Assembly: GCA_946479745.1 (NCBI GenBank)
Contig: CAMLGZ010000005.1
Coordinates: 181,053-245,052, forward strand
DNA from: an uncultured Pseudoxanthomonas sp.
GTDB taxonomy: Bacteria > Pseudomonadota > Gammaproteobacteria > Xanthomonadales > Xanthomonadaceae
DNA length: 64,000 nt
Direction of reading: 5' to 3'
The position numbers and the translations under genes were made by a program. Shown here piece by piece: positions 8,982 through 17,216 of this stretch. The stretch's first letter is position 1; each line of letters opens with the position of its first letter. The notes under the pieces were generated by a model that saw only the letters and a program-made list of their open reading frames with translations, made no database searches and was not told the origin of the DNA.

Positions 8982-9647
8982 TCAGGTGTTCGCGGTGGGC
9001 ATGCCCGCCAATTGACGCAGCGCCTGTTCGAACAGCTCCACCGGTTGTCCGCCCTGCACAAGATGCCGGTCGTTGAAGATCACCGAGGGCACCGCGGTGA
9101 TGCCCTGGCTTATGTAGAAATTTTCCCGCTCGCGCACGGCCTGGGCGTATTCGTCCGAAGCCAGGATCTGGCGCGCGCGATCCCCATCCAGACCGGCCCC
9201 GGCCGCCAACTGCGCCAGCACTTCGGCGGAAGACACATCCTGGCCGTCGGTGAAGTACGCGCGCAGCAGCGCATGCTTGAGCGCAAGCTGCCGCCCTTCG
9301 CCCTGGCTTTCGGCCCAGTGCAGAAGGCGATGGGCGTCGAAGGTGTTGTACACATGGGTGCGGCGGTCCATGCGGAACTCGAAATCCAGCTCCGCCCCAC
9401 GCGCACGGATGGCTTCGCCATTGCCCGCCGCTTGCTCGGCGGTGATGCCGTACTTGCGGGTCAGGTGCTCCACCGCATTCTCCCCTTCGGTGGGCATCTG
9501 CGGATTGAGTTCGAAGGGCTGGAAGTGCAGCTCGACGTTCAAGTCGCCGCCCACGCGCGCGATCGCCGCTTCCAGCGATTTCAAACCCACTGCGCACCAG
9601 GGGCAGGCGACATCGGAAACGAAATCGATCTTGATGGGAACGGACAT
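8982..9647 (-). CDS. DsbA-family oxidoreductase (FrnE-like)
   Basis: A 221-residue thioredoxin-fold protein of the FrnE/2-hydroxychromene-2-carboxylate isomerase group. The active site CPWC is at residues 15-18 (DVACPWC), and the cis-proline loop is ITAVPSVIF. The helical insertion between (EHLTRKYGITAEQAAG, ANTFDAHRLLHWAE-like segment VYNTFDAHRLLHWA) is typical of the family. No signal peptide, so cytoplasmic. FrnE-type proteins act as cytoplasmic disulfide oxidoreductases, often linked to oxidative stress. The ATG at 9647 starts MSVPIKIDFVSD, the usual family N-terminus. Confidence 0.93.
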   Translation of the reverse strand: MSVPIKIDFVSDVACPWCAVGLKSLEAAIARVGGDLNVELHFQPFELNPQMPTEGENAVEHLTRKYGITAEQAAGNGEAIRARGAELDFEFRMDRRTHVYNTFDAHRLLHWAESQGEGRQLALKHALLRAYFTDGQDVSSAEVLAQLAAGAGLDGDRARQILASDEYAQAVRERENFYISQGITAVPSVIFNDRHLVQGGQPVELFEQALRQLAGMPTANT

Positions 9648-9892
9648 GGCATCTCCACGGGTTTCGGACAGCGGCGATGCCGCGATAACCAGCAGATGGG
9701 GGCGTCCGGCGGCGGATCAATCCGAAAGTACGCCCCTCTTCCGATTGAAGGCGCGACCTGGCCGTTGCTGCGACGATCGACGTTATCAAAGCAATGCAGT
9801 GATCCACATGCGGAACAAGGTGCCGGTGCGCAAGCGTCCTCGTCGTCGCTCGCGCGTCACCCAAGGGGACGGCCATGGCCGTCCCCTTTTTT
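9648..9892 (+). ncRNA. Gene-free stretch ending in an orphan terminator: possible small RNA
   Basis: The 353 bp between the divergent DsbA-family gene (start 9647) and the CorA-type gene (start 10001) hold no convincing protein gene. The plus strand ends a potential transcript at a perfect 22-bp palindrome (9865-9886, core GGCCATGGCC, flanked by GGGGAC/GTCCCC) followed by six Ts. A terminator with no gene upstream on that strand suggests a small RNA starting somewhere between about 9660 and 9830. The promoter was not identified. Confidence 0.3.
9865..9892 (+). terminator. Perfect palindrome plus T6, intrinsic terminator
   Basis: GGGGACGGCC at 9865-9874 pairs with its complement at 9877-9886, followed by TTTTTT. 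An ATG inside the palindrome (9875) opens a frame into the downstream transporter, but a start inside a terminator stem is unlikely. Confidence 0.75.
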
Positions 9893-10000
9893 GCCCGCGC
9901 TTGGAAATGGACAGAACTTCCTCTGTCACAAAACTGGCATGACGCACGCGTAGCTTCTTTGTCACCAGACTGTCTTGAAAAAGCCAGGATCCGCGTCCAG

Positions 10001-11047
10001 ATGCTCGTTCCCACCGCTGAAGTCCCACCCTTCAACGGCATGCCCTGTCTGGTGTGGGCCTACGCTTTCGACACGGACGGCAGCGCCCGCGGCCTGGAAG
10101 TGGAGACGCTGGCCCCTGCGGCGCTGGCTGCCGCGCGCGCGAATCACGCGTGGCTATGGCTGCATTTCAACACCAGCGACGCGCGCACCGCCCAGGCCAT
10201 CGCCCTGCTGGAGCTGCCCGAAGCGGCCAGCGAAGCGCTGCTCTCGCACGACACCCATGTCAGCCTGCACCTTGAGGGCGACACCGCCTACGGCGTGTTC
10301 GTCGATTGGCGCCACCAGCGCGGCAGCGATCACAGCAAGCAATCGTTCGCCCGCGGCGACACCGAAGTGGGCTGGCTGCATTTCGCGTTGGCCGGCGGCT
10401 TGATCGTCAGCGCACGACGCCAGGCGCTGCGCTCGGTGGAACAGGTGCGCCAGCACGTGCGCAGCGGTGTGCGTTTCGATTCCGCTACCGAGGTGCTGGA
10501 AGCCATCGTCGAACAGTTCGCCGCCTCCGTTGCCCACGCCACCCTGGAACTGGGCGAGGAGCTGGACCATATCGAAGACCGCGTGCTGGCCGACCGTATC
10601 GGCGAGGAACGCCGCGACCTGGCCTTGCTGCGGCGCCAGGCCGTGCAGATGCACCGGCCCCTGACCGCGCTGCGGCGGGTGCTGCGCCAGTTCGATCAGC
10701 GCTACGCCGCCGCTTCCACTCATGCCTTGCTGCCGGCGGTGACGCGACTGTCGCAGCGCTTCGACGAACTGGACAGCGATGTGGCAACGCTGCACGAGCG
10801 TGCGCGGTTGCTGCAGGACGAAGTGGCCGCCAAATTGGCCGAGCAGACCAACCGGCATCTGTTCGTGCTGTCCGTAGTCACTGCGCTATTGCTGCCGCCG
10901 ACTTTGGTGGTGGGCGTGTTCGGCATGAACATGGCCAACCTGCCGTTGCTGCAAAGCCCGCATGGGTTCGGCATCGCCATGGGGTTGTGCGTGGTTTCCA
11001 GCGTGTTCGTTTACGTGTTGTTGCGCAGATTCGGCGTGGGAAGCTGA
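10001..11047 (+). CDS. CorA-family divalent cation (ZntB-type) transporter
   Basis: A 348-residue 2-TM-GxN transporter. A large cytoplasmic N-terminal domain with long helices (EVLEAIVEQFAASVAHATLELGEELDHIEDRVLADR) is followed by two C-terminal membrane helices, the first ending in the signature GMN (VVGVFGMNMANLPLL), the second GLCVVSSVFVYVLLRRF. The longer loop AWAYAFDTDGSARGL and the divergence from CorA proper resemble ZntB zinc transporters. Ion specificity cannot be read from the sequence. I chose ATG 10001 (MLVPTAEVPP) over the upstream ATG at 9875, which lies inside a terminator palindrome. Confidence 0.88.
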   Translation: MLVPTAEVPPFNGMPCLVWAYAFDTDGSARGLEVETLAPAALAAARANHAWLWLHFNTSDARTAQAIALLELPEAASEALLSHDTHVSLHLEGDTAYGVFVDWRHQRGSDHSKQSFARGDTEVGWLHFALAGGLIVSARRQALRSVEQVRQHVRSGVRFDSATEVLEAIVEQFAASVAHATLELGEELDHIEDRVLADRIGEERRDLALLRRQAVQMHRPLTALRRVLRQFDQRYAAASTHALLPAVTRLSQRFDELDSDVATLHERARLLQDEVAAKLAEQTNRHLFVLSVVTALLLPPTLVVGVFGMNMANLPLLQSPHGFGIAMGLCVVSSVFVYVLLRRFGVGS

Positions 11048-11087
11048 CTGTCGCCGCCAACAAAACCGTCCATGATGAGCTATCCAA

Positions 11088-11191
11088 GATCCCGTTCGTG
11101 GTGAGCCTGTCGAACCACGCCTTTCGCGGAGTGCTTGGACTGACGCTGCCCGCCAACAGCATGGTTCGACAGGCTCACCACGAACGGGATC
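11088..11191. repeat. 30-bp perfect inverted repeat (dispersed repeat or MITE-like)
   Basis: Arms 11088-11117 and 11162-11191 are perfect reverse complements (each contains GTTCGTGGTGAGCCTGTCGA or its complement), separated by 44 nt. It sits between the CorA-type gene and msrB. The arm sequence is a type of repeat common between genes in GC-rich proteobacteria. It contains no transposase. Confidence 0.85.
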
Positions 11192-11333
11192 AGGATTGCC
11201 CCTGATTTCAAGGCAGTATCTTTGTGGAAATATGCTCATCACGTCCCCATATCGCAGCTATGCAGGCTTCATAGGTCTTCGCGCATCGCGAATACCCCGC
11301 CCCGCAAACTTCAACTTCAATCCAGGAGCCCCC

Positions 11334-11801
11334 ATGAGCGCATTCGACCTCACCCCGCCCAGCCCCGCCCAGCGCCAGCAATTGATCGATGGCCTGAATG
11401 GCGAAGAGCGCCGGGTGCTGCTGGAACACGGAACCGAAGCGGCGTTCTGCGGCGTCTTTCTGGACAACAAGCTGGAGGGCGTCTACACCTGCCGGCTATG
11501 CGGGCTTCCGCTGTTCCGTTCCAGCGCCAAGTTCGACTCCGGCACCGGCTGGCCCAGTTTTTTCAAACCCTACGACGACGCGCATGTGAAGACCATCCGC
11601 GACACCAGCTACGGCATGATCCGCACCGAGATCGTCTGCGCGCGTTGCGACAGCCATCTGGGCCACGTTTTCCCGGATGGCCCGCCGCCGACCGGCGAGC
11701 GCCACTGCCTCAATTCGGTGTCGCTGGGCTTTACCGAACAGGGGGCGACGCTGCCCGATCCGCTGCATCGCGGCGGCGCTGAGGCGGGCGTCGCGGACTG
11801 A
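11334..11801 (+). CDS. msrB: Peptide methionine-(R)-S-oxide reductase MsrB
   Basis: MsrB reduces the R epimer of methionine sulfoxide in oxidised proteins. The 155-residue protein has the four zinc cysteines in two CxxC pairs (CRLCG at 53/56, CARCDSH at 102/105), the substrate motif SGTGWPSF (69-76), and the catalytic Cys125 in RHCLNSVSL. The ATG at 11334 follows CCAGGAGCCCCC. The frame is open further upstream but only through the repeat region. It is a single-domain cytoplasmic form without an MsrA fusion. Confidence 0.96.
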   Translation: MSAFDLTPPSPAQRQQLIDGLNGEERRVLLEHGTEAAFCGVFLDNKLEGVYTCRLCGLPLFRSSAKFDSGTGWPSFFKPYDDAHVKTIRDTSYGMIRTEIVCARCDSHLGHVFPDGPPPTGERHCLNSVSLGFTEQGATLPDPLHRGGAEAGVAD

Positions 11802-11921
11802 CCGCACACCCCGCTGCATGAATGCGGCGCAACGGCCGCGCAACGGATCCGCTGTCTGCCGCGTATCGGAGACCAAGGAGAGCAGAATCGTGCTGCCGCC
11901 CTGTCAAAGGAGCTATCCCCC

Positions 11922-12491
11922 ATGAAAACATCCTCCCTGTTCGCGGGCATCCTGCTGGCGTTGTTCCTGGCCGGCCCGGTGGCCGCCAAATCGCGCAACG
12001 TCACTGATCCGGATGCCCCGCGCAGCCTACCCGCCGAAGGCCCGGTCAGCGTGGACTGGACCGACCCCGCGCAATTTTCCGATATCCGCTACAGCGGCAA
12101 CCGCTGGGAAGCCAAGCGCGGCAACTGGGTCGAACAGCTCGCCCAGCATCTGCAAAAGAGCGCCGCCAAGAAGCTGCCAGCCGGCGAACAGCTGCAGGTC
12201 ACCCTTACCGACATCAAGCGCGCCGGCCAGTACGAGCCCTGGCACGGGCCCAACCTGCAGGACACGCGCTTCGTGCGCGACATCTATCCGCCCCGTATCT
12301 CCCTGACCTTCAAGCGCACGGACGCACAAGGCAATGTCATCGATCAGGGCGAACGCAAGCTGGTCGACTCCGCATTCCTCATGGGCAACAGCATGCTCAG
12401 CGACAGCGACCCGCTGCGCTACGAAAAAGGCCTGCTGGACGACTGGCTGCGCCGCGAATTCAAACCAGAAGCGGAACTCAGCGCGCGCTGA
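11922..12491 (+). CDS. Secreted DUF3016 protein
   Basis: A 189-residue protein with a signal peptide (MKTSSLFAGILLALFLAGPVAAK) and a DUF3016 domain: VSVDWTDPAQFSDIRYSG, then RGNWVEQLAQHLQKSAAKKLPAGEQLQVTLTDIKRAG. Members are periplasmic proteins of unknown function common in Xanthomonads. It is probably monocistronic, and a GC-rich hairpin (GGGCGCGCG/GCGCGCCC, around 12509-12530) follows it. Confidence 0.88.
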   Translation: MKTSSLFAGILLALFLAGPVAAKSRNVTDPDAPRSLPAEGPVSVDWTDPAQFSDIRYSGNRWEAKRGNWVEQLAQHLQKSAAKKLPAGEQLQVTLTDIKRAGQYEPWHGPNLQDTRFVRDIYPPRISLTFKRTDAQGNVIDQGERKLVDSAFLMGNSMLSDSDPLRYEKGLLDDWLRREFKPEAELSAR

Positions 12492-12618
12492 ACCGCGCTA
12501 AACGTTGAGACGGGCGCGCGTTAGCGCGCCCTGGTTGAAGGAAGGACGCGCCGCCACATGGCGGCAATGGTTTGCTTCGCCCGACATCCCGCTGGCCCGA
12601 GCCGGTATCCTAGCCGCC

Positions 12619-13392
12619 ATGCCGCTGCGCACCGTCTCCGCCACCCGTTACGTGACTCCGCTGCGCGAAGGCGGTTCGATGCCCGCCGTGGTCGAAGCCG
12701 ACGACGACGGCATGTACGTGCTCAAGTTCCGCGGCGCCGGCCAGGGCGCCAAGGCGCTGGTGGCCGAGCTGATCGCAGGCGAAATCGCGCGGGCACTGGA
12801 TCTGCCCATTCCGGAAATCGTGTTGATGGAACTGGATCCGGACCTGGCCCGCACCGAGCCGGACCCGGAAATCCAGCACCTGATCCGGGGAAGCGCGGGC
12901 TTGAACCTGGCCCTGGACTATCTGCCCGGCGCAGTGAACTTCGACCCGGTGGCCGAACAACCCCCGGACGAGCTCGCTTCGCGTGTCGTCTGGTTCGACG
13001 CCTATGTCAGCAACGTCGACCGCACGCCGCGCAACACCAACCTGCTGATGTGGCACCGGCGACTGCGCCTGATCGATCACGGCGCGGCGCTGTATTTCCA
13101 TCATGGATGGGACGGCGGCAGCGCCAATGCCGGTAGTCCGTTCAAGATGATCAAGGACCACGTATTGTTGCCGTGGGCGGCGTCGTTGGCCGAAGCGGAC
13201 GCGGAGTTTTCGGCGAAGCTCGACCGCCGCGTCCTGCAGGATATCGTGGCGCAGGTGCCGGACGGCTGGCTGCTCAATGCCGACGCCTTCGCCGACCCGG
13301 CCACGCAACGCGCCGCCTATGTGGAGTATCTGGTGCGGCGCCTCGATGAGCGCCGGTCTTTCGTGCAGGAGGCGATCCATGCACGCCGATAG
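12619..13392 (+). CDS. HipA-like serine/threonine kinase
   Basis: A 257-residue minimal HipA-type kinase domain, much shorter than HipA toxin (about 440). Visible: the ATP-binding lysine (YVLKFRGAGQG), catalytic loop FDAYVSNVDRTPRNTN with the D..N arrangement of HipA kinases, and the metal-binding DFG equivalent LIDHGAAL. The ATG at 12619 is weakly supported by upstream sequence; it fits the family start (VSATRYVTPLREGGSMP). The last 14 bp overlap the DUF3037 gene, so the two are co-translated. Short HipA-like kinases with a DUF3037 partner are a recurring pair of unknown function; no HipB-like DNA-binding antitoxin is visible. Confidence 0.85.
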   Translation: MPLRTVSATRYVTPLREGGSMPAVVEADDDGMYVLKFRGAGQGAKALVAELIAGEIARALDLPIPEIVLMELDPDLARTEPDPEIQHLIRGSAGLNLALDYLPGAVNFDPVAEQPPDELASRVVWFDAYVSNVDRTPRNTNLLMWHRRLRLIDHGAALYFHHGWDGGSANAGSPFKMIKDHVLLPWAASLAEADAEFSAKLDRRVLQDIVAQVPDGWLLNADAFADPATQRAAYVEYLVRRLDERRSFVQEAIHARR

Positions 13393-13783
13393 CCACAACG
13401 ACAACCATTACGACTACGCGGTGATCCGGGTGGTGCCGCGGGTGGAGCGCGAGGAGTTCGTCAATGTCGGCGTGATTCTCTCGTGCGAAGCTTCGCGCTA
13501 TCTGGAAGCGCGCATCGAACTGGACGAAGCCCGCGTACTGGCGCTGGCGCCCGACCTGGACATGGAATCGCTGCGCCGGCATCTGGAAACCATTCCCGCG
13601 ATCTGCCGCGGTGGCGCGGGTACGGGACCCATAGGCCTGCTGCCGCAACGCGCCCGCTTCCACTGGCTCACCGCCAAACGCAGCTCCATCATCCAGACCT
13701 CGCCCGTTCATATGGGCAAGTGCGGCGACATGCCGGCGATCATGGAACATCTGCTGCAGAGCATGGTGCGGCTGCAGCGCTGA
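13379..13783 (+). CDS. DUF3037 protein, partner of HipA-like kinase
   Basis: A 134-residue DUF3037 protein. Diagnostic segments: YDYAVIRVVPRVEREEFVNVG, VILSCEASRYLEARIELDE, and a C-terminal RSSIIQTSPVHMG. The ATG at 13379 lies inside the end of the kinase gene behind the strong site CAGGAGGCGATCC, a 14-bp overlap. The fixed pairing with a HipA-like kinase suggests a substrate, regulator or antitoxin-like partner, but this is inference only. Confidence 0.87.
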   Translation: MHADSHNDNHYDYAVIRVVPRVEREEFVNVGVILSCEASRYLEARIELDEARVLALAPDLDMESLRRHLETIPAICRGGAGTGPIGLLPQRARFHWLTAKRSSIIQTSPVHMGKCGDMPAIMEHLLQSMVRLQR

Positions 13784-13944
13784 CTGCGCCGGCGAAATTC
13801 TCGCAGGCTCTCGGATTTCCCTATCCGCGCTTCGTGCTCGCGCGCTCTTAACATTTTGTTCCACACAATCGGACCCTGCTTTCAACAGGCGCTGCCGCCA
13901 ACACGCTTCTGGGATCGGCGCGCAGCAATAGGGAGTCGCATTAC

Positions 13945-14415
13945 ATGAACCAGAAGCTCAAAGCCGGCTCCGTGGAGCTGGAAATGGCGTTCATCGACTG
14001 GATCAAGAAGAACGCCTACCACCCGCGCGAAGCGATCGACCACTTCATGGAACGATCCGAATACGTTCGCAACGCATTCGATACGGTCGTCGAACACGCG
14101 CGCAGGAAAATCGCCGACCGCACCCGCCAACACCTGACGCGGCTGGCGGAGGACACCGTATTCACCGCCCAGTTCCCCATGGTCTACGGCTGCAAGAACC
14201 TGGACGACAAGGACATGCGCTACACGGTCTTCCTGACCATCGGCGAGACGCAGGCCGAATGGGTCGGCAAGGTATGGGCCGATGGGGAATACCTGGGCGA
14301 AGTGCACGGCAGCGGCAGCGGCCCCAAGGCCAACTACCTGGAGCTGGCGCGGATGCACATCGAATCCCACATCCGTTGCGTGGGCCAGTTCAAACCGCGC
14401 CTGCGGAGGAGTTGA
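13945..14415 (+). CDS. Hypothetical cytoplasmic protein
   Basis: A 156-residue protein of no family I recognise, starting behind GGGAGTCGCATTAC. Mostly charged and helical at the N-terminus (MAFIDWIKKNAYHPREAIDHFMERSEYVRNAFDTVVEHARRKI), then a strand-rich part (FPMVYGCKNLDDKDMRYTVFLTIGETQAEWVGKVW). No signal peptide or membrane segment. It stands alone between the DUF3037 gene and a small-peptide region. Confidence 0.75.
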   Translation: MNQKLKAGSVELEMAFIDWIKKNAYHPREAIDHFMERSEYVRNAFDTVVEHARRKIADRTRQHLTRLAEDTVFTAQFPMVYGCKNLDDKDMRYTVFLTIGETQAEWVGKVWADGEYLGEVHGSGSGPKANYLELARMHIESHIRCVGQFKPRLRRS

Positions 14416-14566
14416 CCGGCCGCGGGACGGATCACCGGCGGGAAGGATCGACGGGGCGTAAAAAAAATATAGCGCGCCCGTCGCAGCCGATTAACGATCA
14501 TGCGTCTACAAAGCCAGCTCCGGCGGTCATTCCGCTCGCCGGCGATCCATCACCAGGAGCTTCTTG

Positions 14567-14617
14567 ATGAACACACGCGCGAACCAGAACCAGATCGGCG
14601 GCGACGAGGAAGAGTAA
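14567..14617 (+). CDS. Possible 16-residue peptide
   Basis: A very short frame coding MNTRANQNQIGGDEEE, behind a good ribosome site (ACCAGGAGCTTCTTG, AGGAG with 8-nt spacing). Very hydrophilic, no leader-like hydrophobic core. It sits in a 294-bp space with an A-rich stretch (14459-14468) upstream that could be part of a promoter. It could be a real small protein or chance; no modification enzyme is nearby. Confidence 0.3.
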   Translation: MNTRANQNQIGGDEEE

Positions 14618-14709
14618 ACCGCCACCCGGCGGCGGAGTCCTGCCTGCGGTGCTTGCAAGTCCGCTGACCACGCGGCGAACGCATCGCAGGCAGCCCGCTC
14701 GACGGGCAG

Positions 14710-15285
14710 TCAGAACGAATCGCTGCCTGGCCGCAACTCGATGTTCAGGGCCGTGGCCACCAACCGCATTGCTTCGTCGTCGCGGCTCGAGGTGACCCAG
14801 CCGCCATAGTTGTCGCTGCCGGTATCCCAGGTCCACAGCGTATAACCGTATTCGCGCAGGCGGTCGTAGGCGGTGGACATCAGCGCCGGCACGTCGGTGC
14901 CGTCCAGAAATTCCTCATCCGAGGCGTCGCCGCCCCAGTCGATCTCCAGGTTCCAACGCCTCACCAGTTCGGTCACGCTGTCGATGAAGGACTCCTTGTC
15001 CTTCCAATCGACGAAGAAACCCGAGGTCCAGTCGATCGCATCCTTCAGCGCCCATACCGGCTCGGCTTCTTCGCCGGCTTCCTGCAGCGCTTCGCGGTAA
15101 TGCGAGAACTGGCGCAAGGCGGTTTCCTCGTCGCCGGGATTGACCAACAGCAGCAACTGCCAGACCAGTGCCTCGGTGGTCAGCTCGTCGGCATCGTCGA
15201 GGTCTTGCGGCTCGTTTTCGTGGTCGCCGTAGTCGGCTTCGTTGTCGGGCATGGTCATGGAAGGTGGGGAATGCGGTTCGGGCAT
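14710..15285 (-). CDS. Hypothetical acidic protein (DUF6630-like)
   Basis: A protein of about 191 residues, strongly acidic at the N-terminus (DNEADYGDHENEPQDLDDADEL), followed by LTTEALVWQLLLLVNPGDEETALRQF, and a C-terminal part rich in W and D (IDWGGDASDEEFLDGTDVP, YTLWTWDTGSDNYGGW). The pattern recalls a family annotated DUF6630, but I am not certain. Starts at 15285, 15258 and 15252 are all possible; none has a clear ribosome site. Cytoplasmic. Confidence 0.75.
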   Translation of the reverse strand: MPEPHSPPSMTMPDNEADYGDHENEPQDLDDADELTTEALVWQLLLLVNPGDEETALRQFSHYREALQEAGEEAEPVWALKDAIDWTSGFFVDWKDKESFIDSVTELVRRWNLEIDWGGDASDEEFLDGTDVPALMSTAYDRLREYGYTLWTWDTGSDNYGGWVTSSRDDEAMRLVATALNIELRPGSDSF

Positions 15286-15359
15286 CGATAGTGGCGCTTG
15301 GCGGGCGGCTTGGAAAGTCCTTCCTCGCGGATGCCCGGCAATTGTGAAAAACTCCCCGC

Positions 15360-15644
15360 ATGACCGTTTATGTCGACGATGCGGTGACTTGGTGGCGCGG
15401 CCAGCGCTGGGCGCACCTGATGGCCGATACGCTGGAAGAACTGCACGCGATGGCCGCGCAACTCGGCATGCCACGGCGCGCGTTCCAGGACAAGACCAGC
15501 GGCGCGCACTACGACGTCACCGCAGAACTGCGCGAACAGGCGTTGCGTCTGGGGGCGCAGGCCATCTCGCGCCACACCGACCGGGAACTGGTGCGCTCGG
15601 TAATCCGCAATGCCCGGGCGCAGGCCACCCGCGCATCGTCCTGA
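15360..15644 (+). CDS. DUF4031 protein
   Basis: A 94-residue protein matching DUF4031: MTVYVDDAVTWWRGQRWAHLMADTLEELHAMAAQLGMPR, then FQDKTSGAHYDVT and an ATSRH-like end (AQAISRHTDRELV). The family is small, cytoplasmic and of unknown function. The ATG at 15360 is 75 bp from the divergent acidic-protein gene. The stop is 7 bp from the end of the convergent DUF418 gene. Confidence 0.9.
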   Translation: MTVYVDDAVTWWRGQRWAHLMADTLEELHAMAAQLGMPRRAFQDKTSGAHYDVTAELREQALRLGAQAISRHTDRELVRSVIRNARAQATRASS

Positions 15645-15651
15645 CCCGGCG

Positions 15652-16875
15652 TTATGCCGTAGCCGCCAGGCCAGCGCGTTCGATGCGAAGCGGTTGCCGC
15701 CGTCCATAGGTCAGCGAACGCCACACCCATTCCATCGGCCCGAAACGGAAACGTGCCAGCCACCAATGGCTGACGACGATCTGCACTGCGAAAATCAGCG
15801 CCCAAGCCAGCCACCAACCCGCGACGCCCCAACGAGGTCCGATGCCCAGGCCCATGCCGTAGAACAAGGCGATGCCGAGCACGCTCTGGGTCAGATAATG
15901 GGTCAGGGCCATGCGCCCCATCGGCGCCAACACCCGCAGCCGCGGTTGCCACCAAGGCCGCAGGAACAGCAAAGCGAAGCCGGTGGCATAGGCGACGCCC
16001 AGCGCCAGAGGCCCCGCACGCAACAGCATGCGGATCGCGAACTTGCTGACTTCGGTGTCGAGCAGAGGGTACTGCTCGCGCAGCCCCGCTTGGGTGAATT
16101 GCAGGATCGTCATGGCGATGCCTGCAAGCAGACTTCCCCAGAACAGACGAGCGATCAGGCTCTTGTGCCGCAGGGGGTGCTGGAACAGACCGCGACGCCC
16201 GGCCCAATAACCCAGCAGGAAGCGTCCCAGCACAAAGCAGACCAGCGCCCAGTTGGAAACGCGCGCCCAGTTCGCCATGTCGATGTTGCCGCGCAACGCA
16301 GCGCCGGGCGATGGCGATGAGAACGCCTGCAAGGCGCCGACATAGACCTGAGCCTGTTTCGGCCATGCGTCCAGCGCTTCCCTGATCCAGGGCGACAACA
16401 AAGGCGGCAGCAACAAGGCGATCACCAGGCCGGCGACCAGCAAAGTGCGATCAGAGGCACGCCGGAAACATACCAACAGCAATCCGACTACCGCGTAGGT
16501 CAGCAATATGTCGCCCCACCAGACGAAATAGCTGTGCACCAGACCGATCACGAGCAGGATCAGCAGGCGCCGCACGAATCGCGCCAGACCGCCACCGACC
16601 TGCGCGCGCTCCATCTGCAGAGAAAAACCCAGGCCGAACAGCAGCGAGAACAAGGTGATGAACTTGACGTTCACCAGCAGGTCCATCGCCTGTAGCGCGA
16701 TGGCATCGAAGCCCGCGGTCGGCAGCGCTGCGCGCGCGGGATCGGACACGAACTCGTACAGGGTGAACGAGGCCAGGTTGACCATCAGCACCCCGCCCAG
16801 GGCAAAACCGCGCAAGGCGTCGATGAGATCGTGGCGTTCGCGGACGGGTGCAGGGTCGACAGTAGGAGAAGTCAT
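15652..16875 (-). CDS. DUF418 multi-pass membrane protein (YeiB-like)
   Basis: A 407-residue inner-membrane protein with about ten helices. N-terminal segment RHDLIDALRGFALGGVLMVNLASF matches the acyltransferase-3-like start of the DUF418/YeiB family, and the C-terminal signature FRFGPMEWVWRSLTYGRRQPLR is diagnostic for DUF418. Function is unproven; distant relatives transfer acyl groups to envelope polymers. Starts at ATG 16875 just after a short leader; nearest neighbours are unrelated. Confidence 0.9.
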   Translation of the reverse strand: MTSPTVDPAPVRERHDLIDALRGFALGGVLMVNLASFTLYEFVSDPARAALPTAGFDAIALQAMDLLVNVKFITLFSLLFGLGFSLQMERAQVGGGLARFVRRLLILLVIGLVHSYFVWWGDILLTYAVVGLLLVCFRRASDRTLLVAGLVIALLLPPLLSPWIREALDAWPKQAQVYVGALQAFSSPSPGAALRGNIDMANWARVSNWALVCFVLGRFLLGYWAGRRGLFQHPLRHKSLIARLFWGSLLAGIAMTILQFTQAGLREQYPLLDTEVSKFAIRMLLRAGPLALGVAYATGFALLFLRPWWQPRLRVLAPMGRMALTHYLTQSVLGIALFYGMGLGIGPRWGVAGWWLAWALIFAVQIVVSHWWLARFRFGPMEWVWRSLTYGRRQPLRIERAGLAATA

Positions 16876-16943
16876 CGTGCAAGACTAAACCACGGTTCGC
16901 GTTTATCCTCTCTCGGACCCATTCACGACTTGCAGAACCGATC

Positions 16944-17186
16944 ATGGCCGATACCCCTCCCGACCACCTCGCCATCAACCCCGCCAGCCCCTTTCATGAC
17001 GCGGCGGCCATCGACCGCGGTGTGGGCATCCGTTTCAACGGAGTCGAGCGCGACAATGTAGAGGAATACAGCGTCAGCGAAGGCTGGATCCGCGTGCAGG
17101 TCGGCAAGTCCAAGGACCGCCGCGGCAATCCGATGACCATCAAGGTCAAGGGCGAAGTGGTCGCCTACTACCGCGATATCGCCTGA
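16944..17186 (+). CDS. DUF3297 small protein
   Basis: An 80-residue protein with the DUF3297 pattern: DHLAINPASPFHD, RGVGIRFNGVER, NVEEYSVSEGWIRV and GNPMTIKVKGEVVAYYRD. Widespread in proteobacteria, small and soluble, of unknown function. Monocistronic; followed by a hairpin (GGGCGC AGCA GCGCCC, 17193-17209) in the 30-bp space before the convergent peptidase gene. Confidence 0.9.
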   Translation: MADTPPDHLAINPASPFHDAAAIDRGVGIRFNGVERDNVEEYSVSEGWIRVQVGKSKDRRGNPMTIKVKGEVVAYYRDIA

Positions 17187-17216
17187 TCGCCGGGCGCAGC
17201 AGCGCCCGACCCTGCA

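Noticed and set aside
9875..10000. Upstream extension of the CorA-type transporter
   Set aside because: The ATG lies in the middle of a perfect terminator palindrome, and the extra residues do not fit the family.
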